Shown: piece by piece, positions 44,707-56,700 of the stretch | How the letters are laid out: each line of letters starts with the position of its first letter | Numbering within the stretch: the stretch's first letter is position 1 | Source: Nemopilema nomurai | Taxonomy: Eukaryota; Cnidaria; Scyphozoa; Rhizostomeae; Rhizostomatidae | Direction: 5' to 3' | DNA: 64,000 nucleotides | Assembly (NCBI GenBank): GCA_003864495.1 | Contig: ML133486.1 | Coordinates: forward strand, 1,078,059 to 1,142,058 | Translations under genes and position numbers: made by a program | The notes under the pieces: model-generated | Seen by the model: only the letters and a program-made list of their open reading frames with translations | The model's database searches: none | What the model was told of the DNA's origin: nothing

Positions 44707-47700
44707 AATGTAGAGCCAAGAATATCCATTTGCGAACAAAAACAAATTGACTTGTCAAACAAATTGACCTAGGTTATTAACTCTACACTGGGAAGCTCTT
44801 CACGTCATCAGCACAAAACTTTATTTTGACTGTGTACTGTAAATACAACCAACGTTGAATTTTGAAGGATGGATGAGAGCTAGCTTTGCAAAATGTTGAC
44901 ATGGGTTGAAATTGCTAAATAGACATTTTTGAGTTCAAAATTGGATTATGCAGGTTTCTGAAAATTCTCAGCATCATTTGCTAAGCAATCAACAAGATAT
45001 ATACAGCAAAGGCAATTAGAAGGCGTCCCACTTGCACAACGATAATTAATCTCAATAGACAGCTACATCCCTATTTATGCAACTACATAACTCAAGTTCT
45101 GCTAGGTTATCATAAGCTAATCAAGAATAGTAAGACGGAACATACTCTTGTGTGATTAAAATGTGGATTGTAGAAAGGCAGTTACATAGCGCAAAATCAT
45201 AACTGCAAGGTAACACAGCAAATGAAACCTTGAAAAATTGCAAACAAATTCTGAAAAATTTGAAATTTGAAGGCCGACAGTCATATTGAAAACAATGAGT
45301 GAGGAAGTGAATAATTTGATTAGATCATATCTGCACACAAGGGGATATTAAATAAATGACAAAAAGTAACGCGAAATATAACAATTTCTCTGTTAGTGAT
45401 TTTCGGATGTCTTTGAGAGATGTGTATCTACTTGCAATTTTGTCTGTTGTCTGAGTATTTTAATGATTTTCGTGGAAATTGATGACGCAGGTGCAACAAC
45501 GCAGCCTGCATGTCATACACGAGGTACACGCGAGTGAAATTGGTGCAGTGAGCTCCAAGTCACAAGACTAGGAAGGGGAATGTCCAAAAAGAAGTATCAA
45601 CTGGTGTCAACATCCCTCTCTGTGTAAATCTTTTAACTCAGAAGTTGAAGAAACTATTGTGTTTGGTGTTTGTTGGTGGGTGATTTTAGAGGTGTTTGAG
45701 TTTAACATAATGTCAGACACAAGAGCAATTAACCTCGCATAGAATCCTCAATCAGAGATTCTCATCTATATTTGTTGTAAAGTTGAAAAAGGGCATAGAT
45801 GAAAAGGACGATGAGAGGAACAAATTCACCGAATCCGATGGGTGCTTTTTAGAAAATAACAAACAAAAAAACAAACAAACAAACCGTTGGCATCGTGAAA
45901 GTTCAACGCATTGATAGCATCTACCATTAGAAACTAAAATCTACATGAGTAAGGAAATACAGATTAATATAAAATATAAATATTGTACTTGTTCAATACT
46001 CACGCAAAGACTGTAACACCTTAACAATATCTTCTAATGCAGTCTACATGCTTTAATGCACTCTTCCTGTGAAGAAAAAAACAGTTTTTTAGCTAATAAC
46101 TAAAACTGGATTTAAGATTTTTGCGACGATTATTATGAGAAGTGCACGGCCACAAATCGAATCGTTTTCACGATGCATAAAACTCGTTTGCAGTGAATTG
46201 CACCAATTAACAATTGATGCAGAAATAGGTTTAGTAAATAACATGAAACACTTAGAAATGTTGTATAAAAAACGTTTGATGCGCTTTTGCTATCATGATA
46301 GTTAACTATCATTAACCTACTTACTTTGATTCCTTTTAGCAATCAAGATAATATTAGATACAAATTACTATTATTGCCAATTATTATTGAATTTGCAGCA
46401 TAGAGTTAGAAATAAGTTGGAGAAGAAGATTTTCATTGAACGATTATCTAAGGCGCTCTTACAACACAACAAGGAACCCTGGCTTTCAAAAAGGAATGAG
46501 AAATAGCAGCAATATGGTTTGCTTGTGGCTTGAGTAAAAAGAAGCCTATAAACTTAAGAAGCAGATGGAGAATAGTTCAGACTTGTATACGAGTAATGCA
46601 AATTTTTGGTGGGTCTTCTTTTGTGAAAATCACTGAAAATTGAATGCTAAATGCGTATATGTCTATTGAAAGAAGAAGTGGAAATAGAATATTATCGTTC
46701 CATTCAAAAGGATAGATCAATTTTCAAGCGATTAAGTTACACCCAGTTGCTGATTGCAATGGGTCCCTTCGAAGAGCGACCACGAGGTGTTTACTATTAT
46801 ACATGAAAGCATCACCACACCGCTACCAGACCATGAAGCCTTAATAGCTGTTTGGGTTCAACATCGTTTCAATCAGGATGACACAGAAGAATCAAAAAGC
46901 AGGTAATCATTTGATGAGACTCCAAGCCAGCCAACCAAATCAATCAAATCTGCATGAGAAAGCATGCAAAGTATCTTGATTAGTGAGGATTAAGAACAGG
47001 CCAGATGCTTAATGTGAATATATCTATGCTCTTTCTGTAGTTAATTATCCCTTTGTTGTATATTACTTTATTCTCTGTTTTAGGGTTCCATCTTCTCAAT
47101 GAAATCGTAAATATTCATCACATTGAAAAATATACCAGTTTTCTCAAGAACTCAAAAAGGTACTAAAAAGTTCCAAAAAATCATCTGAAATCAGCCACGA
47201 TAAGTGGAAAAGATGATAAACATTAAAAAATTGATAGGATCACCGATGGCGCAGGGAAACAAGATTTGAGAGACTCAAATCGAATTTGTGCTTGCGGTCT
47301 CACCAATATATGCTCCCTATTCAAAAAAGTCGAATGCTGCCAATTCAATAATCATAATTGTGATTGTCAATTCAAATTTTTTTCACCAATGTTGCAGTAA
47401 AATTTCATTACTTTGCCTGTTGTTTAAGAAGCTCTTACTGCTCAAAATAAGAACTATCAAAATTGTTACATCTGTGTTGGTTGATGAAAGTTTTTTTCTG
47501 GAGAAAGCGTCTATGGAAGTGAAATTCCGTTGCTAATGGCAATTGGATGGATAATGACTGCCTTTTGTCAGCAAGTTGACACTGGTTGACAAGTTGACAT
47601 TATAGTGATCAATATGGTCATGTTATGTGGTCATATTTGTTTACATGGTCATTACGATTATAGCTATGATCATGAGAATAAATTTTCTTATGATATTTGC

Positions 47701-48009
47701 TACTGATATTTGCCTTACTTCTATCCATATGGTGATAAACAGTGATGTTCGAGGAAGCTGTTACAATACGTATCATTAATGGAGGTAAATATAATTAGCC
47801 TGAATAGCCAGATTTTGCCTTTAAATCTTTCACTTGATGTCTTAAGTTAAATATTCTAAATTTTCACAGCAGAATTTATTTACTCTCGCCGAATTTCTGT
47901 ATATGCCATGTCAGCTCCAGGGGTGTGCTTTTTCTTGAAAAGTGGGAACAATTTAGCGTGAGTGAAGAAACATGATGGAGTATTAGTGCGAAGATGATCA
48001 TAGCAAATA
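44707..48009. other. Presumed 3' UTR, then gene-free sequence
   Basis: The first about 650 bp may be 3' UTR of the dystroglycan-like gene (AATAAA at 45351-45356). Beyond it only a short AAAC microsatellite near 45860-45885 was noticed. Confidence 0.45.
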
Positions 48010-48010
48010 A

Positions 48011-48080
48011 AAGTATATTTCAGTGCATATCACCAAAAGTATATAAAAGTATATTTCAGTGCATAAGTATATTTCAGTGC
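48011..48080. repeat. Clustered direct repeats of AAGTATATTTCAGTGCATA
   Basis: Three copies or near copies at about 48011, 48047 and 48065 with unequal spacing. Confidence 0.7.
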
Positions 48081-49027
48081 GTATGTTGAAATGACTCAGT
48101 CAAGCGACAGCAGAGCCGAGAGTACCAGTGTTACATTTATAACGGTCTGGAAAATCAGCTCTGAACGAAGACAGTGAAAAGAAACAACCAACGTAATCGT
48201 CCATTTACGGCTGTAAATTTAAAAATATTTTGTGGGCCGTTTAATTGTATTTTATCATATGTTGTGAGCCGTTTAATTGTGAATTAAAATAAATTCCAAA
48301 AGCTTTTTAAAACATTTTAATTGACAGCACCTTTTCATCGCTCATTCACTGACTGTGTAATGTTTTGACTTGGTTGGGTGTTGAGGGAATGATGAATGGA
48401 GCCAAAAGAATTCGACACACCAAAATACGCTGAATTACTCTACTGCCAAGCAAAAGTTAAGACAAATCATCTTCGTTTACTTTAATGATTTGGCTATCGT
48501 AACTTGAATACTAAAACAGCGAAATAAATGATTATGATACTCTGCCAAATCAAAATAAGTCTAAATTTGTGGTTAAGGGTAGTCTCGTATTTGAAAGCAA
48601 ACGCTGGAGAGTGCTGTTGAAAACGTAATAAAAATAATGATGAAAATGAGAGCTTGAGAGAGTACTCTTAGGCTTAAAACAACTCAATCAGCAGGTTTTT
48701 GTTTGTAGCAAAGTCACTGTGAGTGGGAATTTTGGTCTGGACTATTGTCAGGCAATACCAGTTATCGTTTGAAGTTTGTTGAAACCTCTGCACATAACAG
48801 TGTGCAAATCTGAGAGTTATAGAGGATTAAAGCAAGCTTTAAAGTCAAATTACAAAAGAAAAATTAGTTTAATCTAGAACTGTTCATTGATCCTTTTAAT
48901 TCGGATAGACGGATTGCAGATTTAGATTTCTGGTTAGCATTAGCATTTCTAAGTTATAAGGTACTAGCTCTATCTTATAGAACTATAGAACTAGCTAATG
49001 CTTGGGTATAACGGAAAGGTGGCTAAG

Positions 49028-49117
49028 AAGAGTTTGTGAAGTAAGATTTTGTGCACTAAGAGTTCGTAAAGTAAGATTTTGTGCACTAAGAGTTTGTGAA
49101 GTGAGAGTTTGTGGACG
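49028..49117. repeat. 30-bp minisatellite, three copies
   Basis: Units beginning AAGAGTTTGTGAAGTAAGAT start at 49028, 49058 and 49088, with a few mismatches. Confidence 0.85.
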
Positions 49118-49374
49118 TTAGAGAGACAGCAGGTGTAGTGTAACAGTAGAGAGAGCAAATTTACTTGCAGCCTTTCAATGGGATTCTATCACCGAAACAA
49201 GCAAATTAGGCCGGCAAGTGACAACATAATGATATTAATATGATAACTTAAAAGATAAATGCAACGTAGATGTGTTATTTTTATAATGACAAATATAAGC
49301 TAATCAGTACAATTAATAGCGGAATGTAGACATTTGCTTCAACCGCCGTTTTTGCACGGAGGAGGGTATGAGTA

Positions 49375-49432
49375 AACATGCAAAAGGGGGGTCAACACGC
49401 AAAAGGGGGGTCAACATGCAAAAGGGGGGTCT
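49375..49432. repeat. 19-bp minisatellite with G-runs, three copies
   Basis: AACATGCAAAAGGGGGGTC occurs three times in tandem (the second copy has CACGC). The spaced G-runs could form a G-quadruplex, which is inference. Confidence 0.85.
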
Positions 49433-50267
49433 CGTTCAATGAGTAAACTTATCGATGAGAGAGCATGTTGTCAGAGTTTTAAAGTTCAATAATGACGTTA
49501 ATTTTGGAAGAATTTGGGAGAGGTTCAGATGAAAAGCAAAAGTAGTATTTGGAGTCATCCAGAAAGCTTATTCGATTTGATTGAAAGTTGCAAAGAGATT
49601 GATATCTTCTTTGACCGGAAAGCTTGACTGAAACACCCTTGCTTTTATGGTAAGTGAGGGTGCTGCTTACAACATCAATGAGAAGATGTAGAAACTGAGA
49701 AGCTATATATCTATATTTACTCACAAAGCTGTGAACTACTCAAGATGCGACAGGCTGTTTCGACATACATTTAAACATGCTACCTGTCTTAAAGTGTGGA
49801 AGCTAAACGACAAACAATTTATTAAAGTTAACAAAGTAACCAAAATCAACAAAGCTCATACCCTTCAGTTTAATTTTGCAGCAGCGAAATTCAGGCGCTA
49901 AAATCAAACGCAACAGGCCTTGTCACAAATGCACGTCTTCCTGGACTTAGAACATGACACGCGACGCTATTTTCTGGAAACGTGTTCGAGGTGTTGAATA
50001 AAGAAAAAGGAAAGCTGTGATTCCAGTCAAAACTGCAGGGAATATACGAAGGCAAAATCTTTTTAGTTACATATTCAGCGGTATCCTGTGACCAAGTCCA
50101 TTTTCTTCTTAAGGTTGTAGATTCACGTTGGTGATAAAAGGCATAAACGAGAAAGGAAGCAAATCTTCTATCAATACGCAGATGTTGTAAAGAGATTTGG
50201 CGTGTTTTTGTGTGGTGCAAATTGATCTTTCTAATCACATCTCCCATCAGTAGCGAATGCAAGCAAG

Positions 50268-50700
50268 ATTCGTGCCTGCAAACTCGTTCGGAAATGTATT
50301 GATAAATATATCTGTGACATATTTAAAGATCATTTTTCAGTACAAATTGATGGAAAGGAAACAAGAAATGCCAATAACATCCGCTTAAAAATCCGGACTG
50401 AATATTATCGCAAGTCGTCTTACTACACAGGGGCAAAGATCTACAATGAACTGCCTCTAAACACCAGAAAGATTACGAATGCTACTGAATACTAGCCCAA
50501 CAGATTATTTTAGTTAAATCGAACACTTTAAACAGCCTTAAGGACTATTGAAAAGTTGTATAGGGAAATTCTATTAGTTTCATTTAACTTATTATTTTTA
50601 ACAGGACACATGTTGATAACAGCGATAATTCACTGCAGTGCTTTATCCTGAATAAATACTCATGTTAATATTGTTATTATTATTTTTATTATTATTATTT
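50268..50700 (+). mobile_element. LINE 3' end: reverse-transcriptase C-terminal tail plus (ATT)n tail
   Basis: An open stretch 50268-50495 reads ACKLVRKCIDKYICD, then ETRNANNIRLKIRTEYYRKS, then YYTGAKIYNELPLNTRKI, ending in TAG. The pattern (NxR followed by SYYTGAKIYNELP) is the conserved C-terminal end of many non-LTR retrotransposon polymerases (family pattern GAKLWNxLP). The following sequence ends in an ATT-rich microsatellite near 50670-50700, as expected for a 3' tail. The 5' part is missing, which fits 5' truncation. Confidence 0.75.
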
Positions 50701-53005
50701 CTAAACTTTCCAATATTGCCATTCGTACTACGTACTACATATTTTGTTGCAAAAATAAACCATGGACAAATCCAGAATAACATCCTTTTTAATTTTGATT
50801 GTTTTTTCAGTTTTTTCTTTTACCTTGTGATAGATATATTTTTTTATCTTTTAAAACCAGGCTAGCCAAATTACCTTGTAATAGTGAGATTTGTAATTGT
50901 GGTTTAAGTTGAATTGAAAATGAAATGTTTCCATTATCATTATATCGCTCTAAGATCTCGATTTTTGACAAAGACATGACACCGTTTTGGCAAAGCACGG
51001 AGGCCTCTGACTGTTTTTTTAATTCCTTGTTCTGTAACATAAAGTTGTAAAGGAAAGCTGTAACCAGTGTCTTTAAACAGCCATGCGTTTAATCAAGTGC
51101 ACAACTTTTCACTTACTTGCTCAAAATAACAAAAATGAAGTCTTTAATGGGGCAAAAATAAGGGTGCTGATGCAATGGTGATTAGAGAGAGGTGCTACGA
51201 ATAAGCATCTGAAGCTTGCATGCTTCCAGCAAGCATCATATCAGTATATGCCCGCCAAATGGCACAGCATGCATTGACCTCACTTCGCTTCATCCCAGCT
51301 TCTGTCTCTTGAAGCAATAACCAACACAATAGCCATGCGATTCAAATCTAGAGCCCAATTTGTATTAAAAAGAATGGTTACCGAGAAAACTGTCCGGACT
51401 TCTTCATATCAATACCAGGAACTCGGACATTTACAAAGTTATTTGACATCGTGCATCCAGACAGACCCATGTGAATATTGACGGGAAGAAAGGCGCATCT
51501 TATTGGCTCATTTCATTGACCAATCAGCGACCGCAAGCCACGAATGATGTCGTTGAAAACAGCAAAAAATAATCAACCGTTCTACAACAGTTATTTCCTC
51601 TGGTTCAATATGGATAGATTCTAAAACCGCTGAAGAAAAGGACGGCCTTCACTACCAGATTAGAATTGCAACGCAAAATTATGGAGATTCAACACGTTTA
51701 AAAGATTTTTAAATTTCCACCAAAACTAAATTTGAGCAAATTCTATTGTGGAATTTCGCAAGTATAACTCAGGTATCGCCTTGCCTTGCAATGAAAGCAT
51801 TTGCGAATGATAAAAAAATATGGAGACTGGAGGGATTGATGGCTGGAATTGTTGACTTGGCAGAGTGAAATTGAATATACTCAAAAAATCTTCGACAGCG
51901 GCAGAACAACAACGTGTTCAACGGCAGAACTGCCAATAGTGAGCAAACCTTGGCGCCTCGATGCAAACGTAACCAGAAGGTTGAAAAAGGTCGGGAATCG
52001 ACATCAAACTGGCTGCTTTTTCGAGGATTAGTTTTCGTGAAGCTAGGTCTGTGTAGTTATTTGTTTAATCGTTGGCTTGACACAAAAGCCTTTCTCTCCG
52101 CTCCGTGAATTACTTCTCATTTTGAGACAAGCTCAATTCTACAGAAAATAGGATCCTATGGTAGCCTTTCCACAAAGAGAAAGAATTATTACAGAGCGGA
52201 GCCTTCAGCGCTGTTTTCTCAAGGATTACCTCCAAAACTGATTGTAAAACTCGAGCGAGACTGTACCTCATCTTTCCGATGACCAGAATCCGATTTCTAA
52301 CTTTATTACTAAGATGCTCTGTTACTAAGCTACCATAACATACACCAACAGGAAAGATCATGTCTGCTGCCATTGTATTGACGTGGTTCATACCATATAT
52401 TCATGCTCAGGTAAAAATGCTTGTCCTAATCCAAAAGTTTACTTTCGCAACAAATTATGAATGCTTCGCTTGTTTAAGGTTTTCTTAAGGTGAAGGTTCA
52501 AAGAATATGAAGCTTTCCATTGGCGGACTTAAAAGTAAAAATTATTGCTGTTGTGATTTAAGGAGGAGTGAGAGCTAGAATGATGGTAAAAGGCATTTAC
52601 TATTTAAAAAATATAAAATGCACAAAATTACTTAGCAGGATGCGAACCGTGGGCAGTAAAAAAATTTAAAACACAAGGAAAATTATGAAAGTTCAATTGT
52701 GACTTGAGATAAAGGAAACATCAAGTTTATAGCTAAGGTAGTTTGCAAGAGATGATGACTTGAGGAGAATGGAGACTTACGTTTCAGGCTCCCTCTGCGA
52801 ACGGCGGTGAACAGCCAACGAGAACCCGATTCCTGCAATTATCTTGTTTATCGCAAGGCCTCAATTCATCACTTTTATGCTCATCTTTTCATGCCTGAAA
52901 AATAGCAGCTGATGGATGATCGAGAATTGTAAAACGTGATGAAATATTCAAAGCTTAACAAAACGTGCAACTTTTGCGACGATTTTGCTGGAGACTTCTT
53001 TGCAG
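50701..53005. other. Gene-poor stretch
   Basis: An ATG-initiated minus-strand open frame at 52110-52391 (93 codons) has no recognisable domain. Nothing else supported. Confidence 0.4.
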
Positions 53006-53255
53006 TTTCGAAGCATCGTTAATCGCCAATCAACAGGAAGACGGACCCTGTCATGCAATATTCATAACGCAGTATCAAATTTCCAACGAGAAATATGCAA
53101 GCAATCACCCAAGTTGAAGTTATCAAAGTACGAAAGAAATGAGGGCCGGAATTTAGAAACTTCTGTCTCACCTTCAGCTGTTGTGCAGGGAACTGCAGAC
53201 ACTTCACATGAGTTTTTTGGAGAACGTGTTTGCCTGTTTGAACCTAAAATCGAAG
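53006..53255 (+). CDS. Candidate internal exon, unrecognised (uncertain)
   Basis: A good acceptor (GGAGACTTCTTTGCAG) is followed by 250 bp open in one frame (FRSIVNRQSTGRRTL, later CKQSPKLKLSKYERNEGRN and SPSAVVQGTADTSHEFFGER) up to a weak donor GAAG|GTATTG. Composition is charged and protein-like. No partner exon was found, so it may be chance. Confidence 0.28.
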
Positions 53256-53560
53256 GTATTGTATGCATTATGCATACCTCGATAAAGTCGAACCCATATG
53301 ACCCAGATGTAAACAGTTGGCTCCAAGCAGTTTTCTAAGAATTGCTTTGCAGAAAACAGAAAGTCAACTGCTTGTCTCATTCTACTGAGAGTAAGGCACC
53401 AACTTGCAATCAAGATGGACTAGATATTGCATCACAAGAAAGCTGCCTCTAAATTCAAGAATTTTCCCGCTGGTGTGGTTTCAAGAGACAGTAATTCAAG
53501 CAAGTGGAAACACCGCCAAACACACTGAATGAGACAATTTATGCCAAACTTGTTTGTGTA

Positions 53561-53725
53561 GTATTTGTATTTATTTTGTACCTAGCATCCGAAAGATAGT
53601 TTTTTGGACACTGAGAAGCTTTAACCTTATTGAGCAGTGTCTTGGTCCTTCCTCTCGATGTGACCACACTTCGAGATTCCTTATTCCTGGAATTACAGAG
53701 AGCTGGCAACTCTCCTTACTTTGTG
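53561..53725 (-). mobile_element. SINE copy sharing core and tail with 36072-36225
   Basis: Read on the minus strand it carries the same ordered blocks as the 36 kb copy (GAGAGTTGCCAGCT, CTGTAATTCCAGG, TGTGGTCACATCGAGAGGAA, AGCTTCTCAGTGTCC). The sequence on the 5' side differs, without the GGTTCAAGTCC box. Confidence 0.7.
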
Positions 53726-56700
53726 TGCAATTCTTTTGCACGAAGTACCATTGCTCATCAAGTTGTGCCTCTTGGCACTTAACTGGAACTTGTAGGTAGC
53801 TTAGCCATATCCACTTTGAGCAAAACGAATCTGACAGCATGTCAGTCAAAAAATCAATCATATATCATTAGTTGGTCTGTTTGAAATGCACCAAAAAGTG
53901 GCCTCTCGCCTGATTCATATATGGCGAGGAAGTCAGGGCTTCTATCCCGTGTGCATTCGTGATGTCAAAAGCACCTGTCCTTCAGTAACTCATTTGATTC
54001 AGTGAAAAAAAGTCACTTTTTACATCATAAGCCAAAACTCAGTTTAATTCTGTAACATGAACTCTCTTAGCTCTTTAACTTAAATACTCTTTACAGGGGA
54101 TAGTGTATTTATTAAGAGAGTTTATTGTAGAAAATATTTTGACCAGAGTCTCCTTATATAGCTTACTTTAAAAGCATCCTTTAACCTACTCAAGTGTCCT
54201 AGATTCAGGATTAAAGAGAACTTTCTCCTAAAGCTCTTCAAGGCACATGCTATGTGTTCTGACAATGATGGCTATAATGCAGCACCTCCTTCTATTGGAA
54301 TTAGTCCTTGCAGGAAGCGTCTGATTGACATGTTTTAATTTTTTCATTGCTACCAAAATCAACAAGATGACTTTGATGCTGATGAGACAACAGAGCATTG
54401 ATGCTGGCCAACAAGTTCCCAGGATTGTAATAATTATAAAACATGATTGAGTTTGTAAGATAATTGCCACCTAAAATCCCGCTTTGAAGCTTTTCTCATT
54501 TTCTCGCTAATTGAAAGCTTATCACAGTGCATGAGCCTTCTGCCAATTTTGTGCGTGGGCCCTCCTATATTGCCTAAGTGAATCTCTTTCCAGACAACGA
54601 TTATTGTCACGAAAGTCCACTGCTCCTAAGGAATTTCACTATCGAAGTACATGCGATATTCAAAAAGTCACTGATCGCACCAAGATGGGTACAAGAACTA
54701 CTTGTGAAAGCAGCACAAAACTTTGGAAGCGCTTTTCACGATAAGTTTTATAAAATTAATTACAGTTTCAGCAAGTTTTTTCTTCTTAAGACAGATTGCT
54801 TCCAGTAAAGCTGTAAACTTAGCAGCACATTGCTCAATTTTGTGAAACTTTGACAACCATTCTAGACCTTTCCATCAATTCACATCCTATGACCATGCCT
54901 TTTTAATATCTGCTGAAGCTTTTAAAGCAACCTGCGTTTGGTTGATTTATTTTTCTGTTTATTTCACTTTTTCTCAGTCTTTCGGCTTCCAATGGCAATC
55001 AAGCTTCTAAAATACTTGACAATGAACTCAGGACACCATATCAAATAGGTGATAAACACCCAGATAAAGCGTAGGAAAAATAATCTTCAAAATAATTGAC
55101 AAAATTTTTCAAAACCAAATTCAAAACAGATTTAATTTCATTCCGTTGGTTTGAGATTTGTGAATAATAAAATGCTGAATAATGCTGCAAAATGCTCGAA
55201 TCATATGCGTTCAAAATAATTAACTTTACACCATTGCCTAGAGCTTTGCAGTACACGTCTGTGGATAATTTTCTTTGATCAGCCGAGGGAATACACATAC
55301 ACAATTCTTCACAGAGGCACGGCATCCAATTCTCCAAGGAACTGAGCAGTTGGTATTCACTTCAAACTAAACAGCGGCAAAAATCTTTCTGTTTTGAGAC
55401 AAGTGATATTCTGTCCTTTTACTATTCTTCTTTAGCATTCATTAGCATTTTAAATAATTCACGAACGCAAGTCATATCCTACAAGCGTTCGACCACAAGA
55501 GTGCAAAGGGACGACATCCATAACAAGAGATACCTAAAACACGCATGCTTGAATCACACTGTACAACAAAAACCGCTTAAACAAGAACTGGAAATTTCCT
55601 TGAAAGTTCTAAAAACCTTATGTCTGCAACTTGCAATAGGAAGACGAACAAGATCAAAAAGATTTCAAATCACCGACAAAGGGCATTGACCATGCACACC
55701 TGAACAGTATCATTGTTCGTCACGTGAGAGATGAGTTGACCACAGAAGCTGGACTGTCTTTGGCAAAGAGTCGTCACTGTTTTGTAAAGAGCGACAGAAC
55801 TTCCTGCAATTAAATTGGAGGTGTGCGGTTGGGCCTCGTGCACTGGGACAGCGGTAAGTCTTTGCTGCACAGACGTTTCCATCCAATGCCAAAAAGTGTT
55901 CGCTAATTTCCAAGACATTTTGGCCTTGTTCTTGCGACTCTTTAGCCCGCATACTAACATTAGAATAAGAGACCCACTATTTTTGCCTAAGCCCGAGGTG
56001 CATGTAAATGTCTAGTCCCCAGGGACACGAGAAAGGCACAATACATTATTCATGCTGCCAGAACAAGTCTCTGAAGGTTTGGAGGCCTTGTTCCCTATGG
56101 AGGTTGCATAAACCAGTAAAACGATAGGAATCTTGCTTTGGTTAGTTGCATAATAAACAGAATGATTTGTATTGGCTGGCTCCGTAAACTCGGCATAATA
56201 AGTGCCACTGAAATCTATTGGGAGAATAATCACGTGTTTAATGGGTCTGGTACCCAGGGTATCACGTGTCAATTATAATTGCAAAATTTTATTGATGTGG
56301 CATGTTAGCAACATAACAGCCAATCATCCCTGGATATATTTCACATGCTGGAGGTCTTGTCGCTAATATAACGCTGGTTCAAAAAACGGCATTTGCTTAG
56401 ATATTGTTCGAGCTTTTGAGAGAGGTCGTTGATGGCTGTTCAAAGACCATGTCTCGCGGTTGTTCACAGCGAACGGTTTTCACAGATGCAGCTCTTAAAT
56501 ACATAGCGCTGAAACACAGCTGGTTATGGATGATTAAGAAATTAGTGGAATAAGAGATTATATCACCTGTCTGCACTCTCTTCGAAGTTTGATTGTCACC
56601 GCCCTTAAAAATACACGCCAGCAACATATCGCAACAAATTTACAACTCAAAACATTAAAACTAAACATTCAGGGTTCAAAAAATAAGCAATGAAATTTTA

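Noticed and set aside
47588..47690. Repeated TGGTCAT-like words suggesting an array of binding sites
   Set aside because: Spacing and sequence are irregular. No evidence above chance in AT-rich DNA.
53571..53861. 96-codon minus-strand open frame
   Set aside because: Most of it lies within the SINE copy and reads through noncoding repeat sequence.
54228..54470. Minus-strand hydrophobic frame (CFIIITILGTCWPASMLCCL) as a GPCR fragment
   Set aside because: It starts at GTG, has one hydrophobic block only, and no receptor motif. AT-rich DNA often gives Ile/Leu-rich frames.
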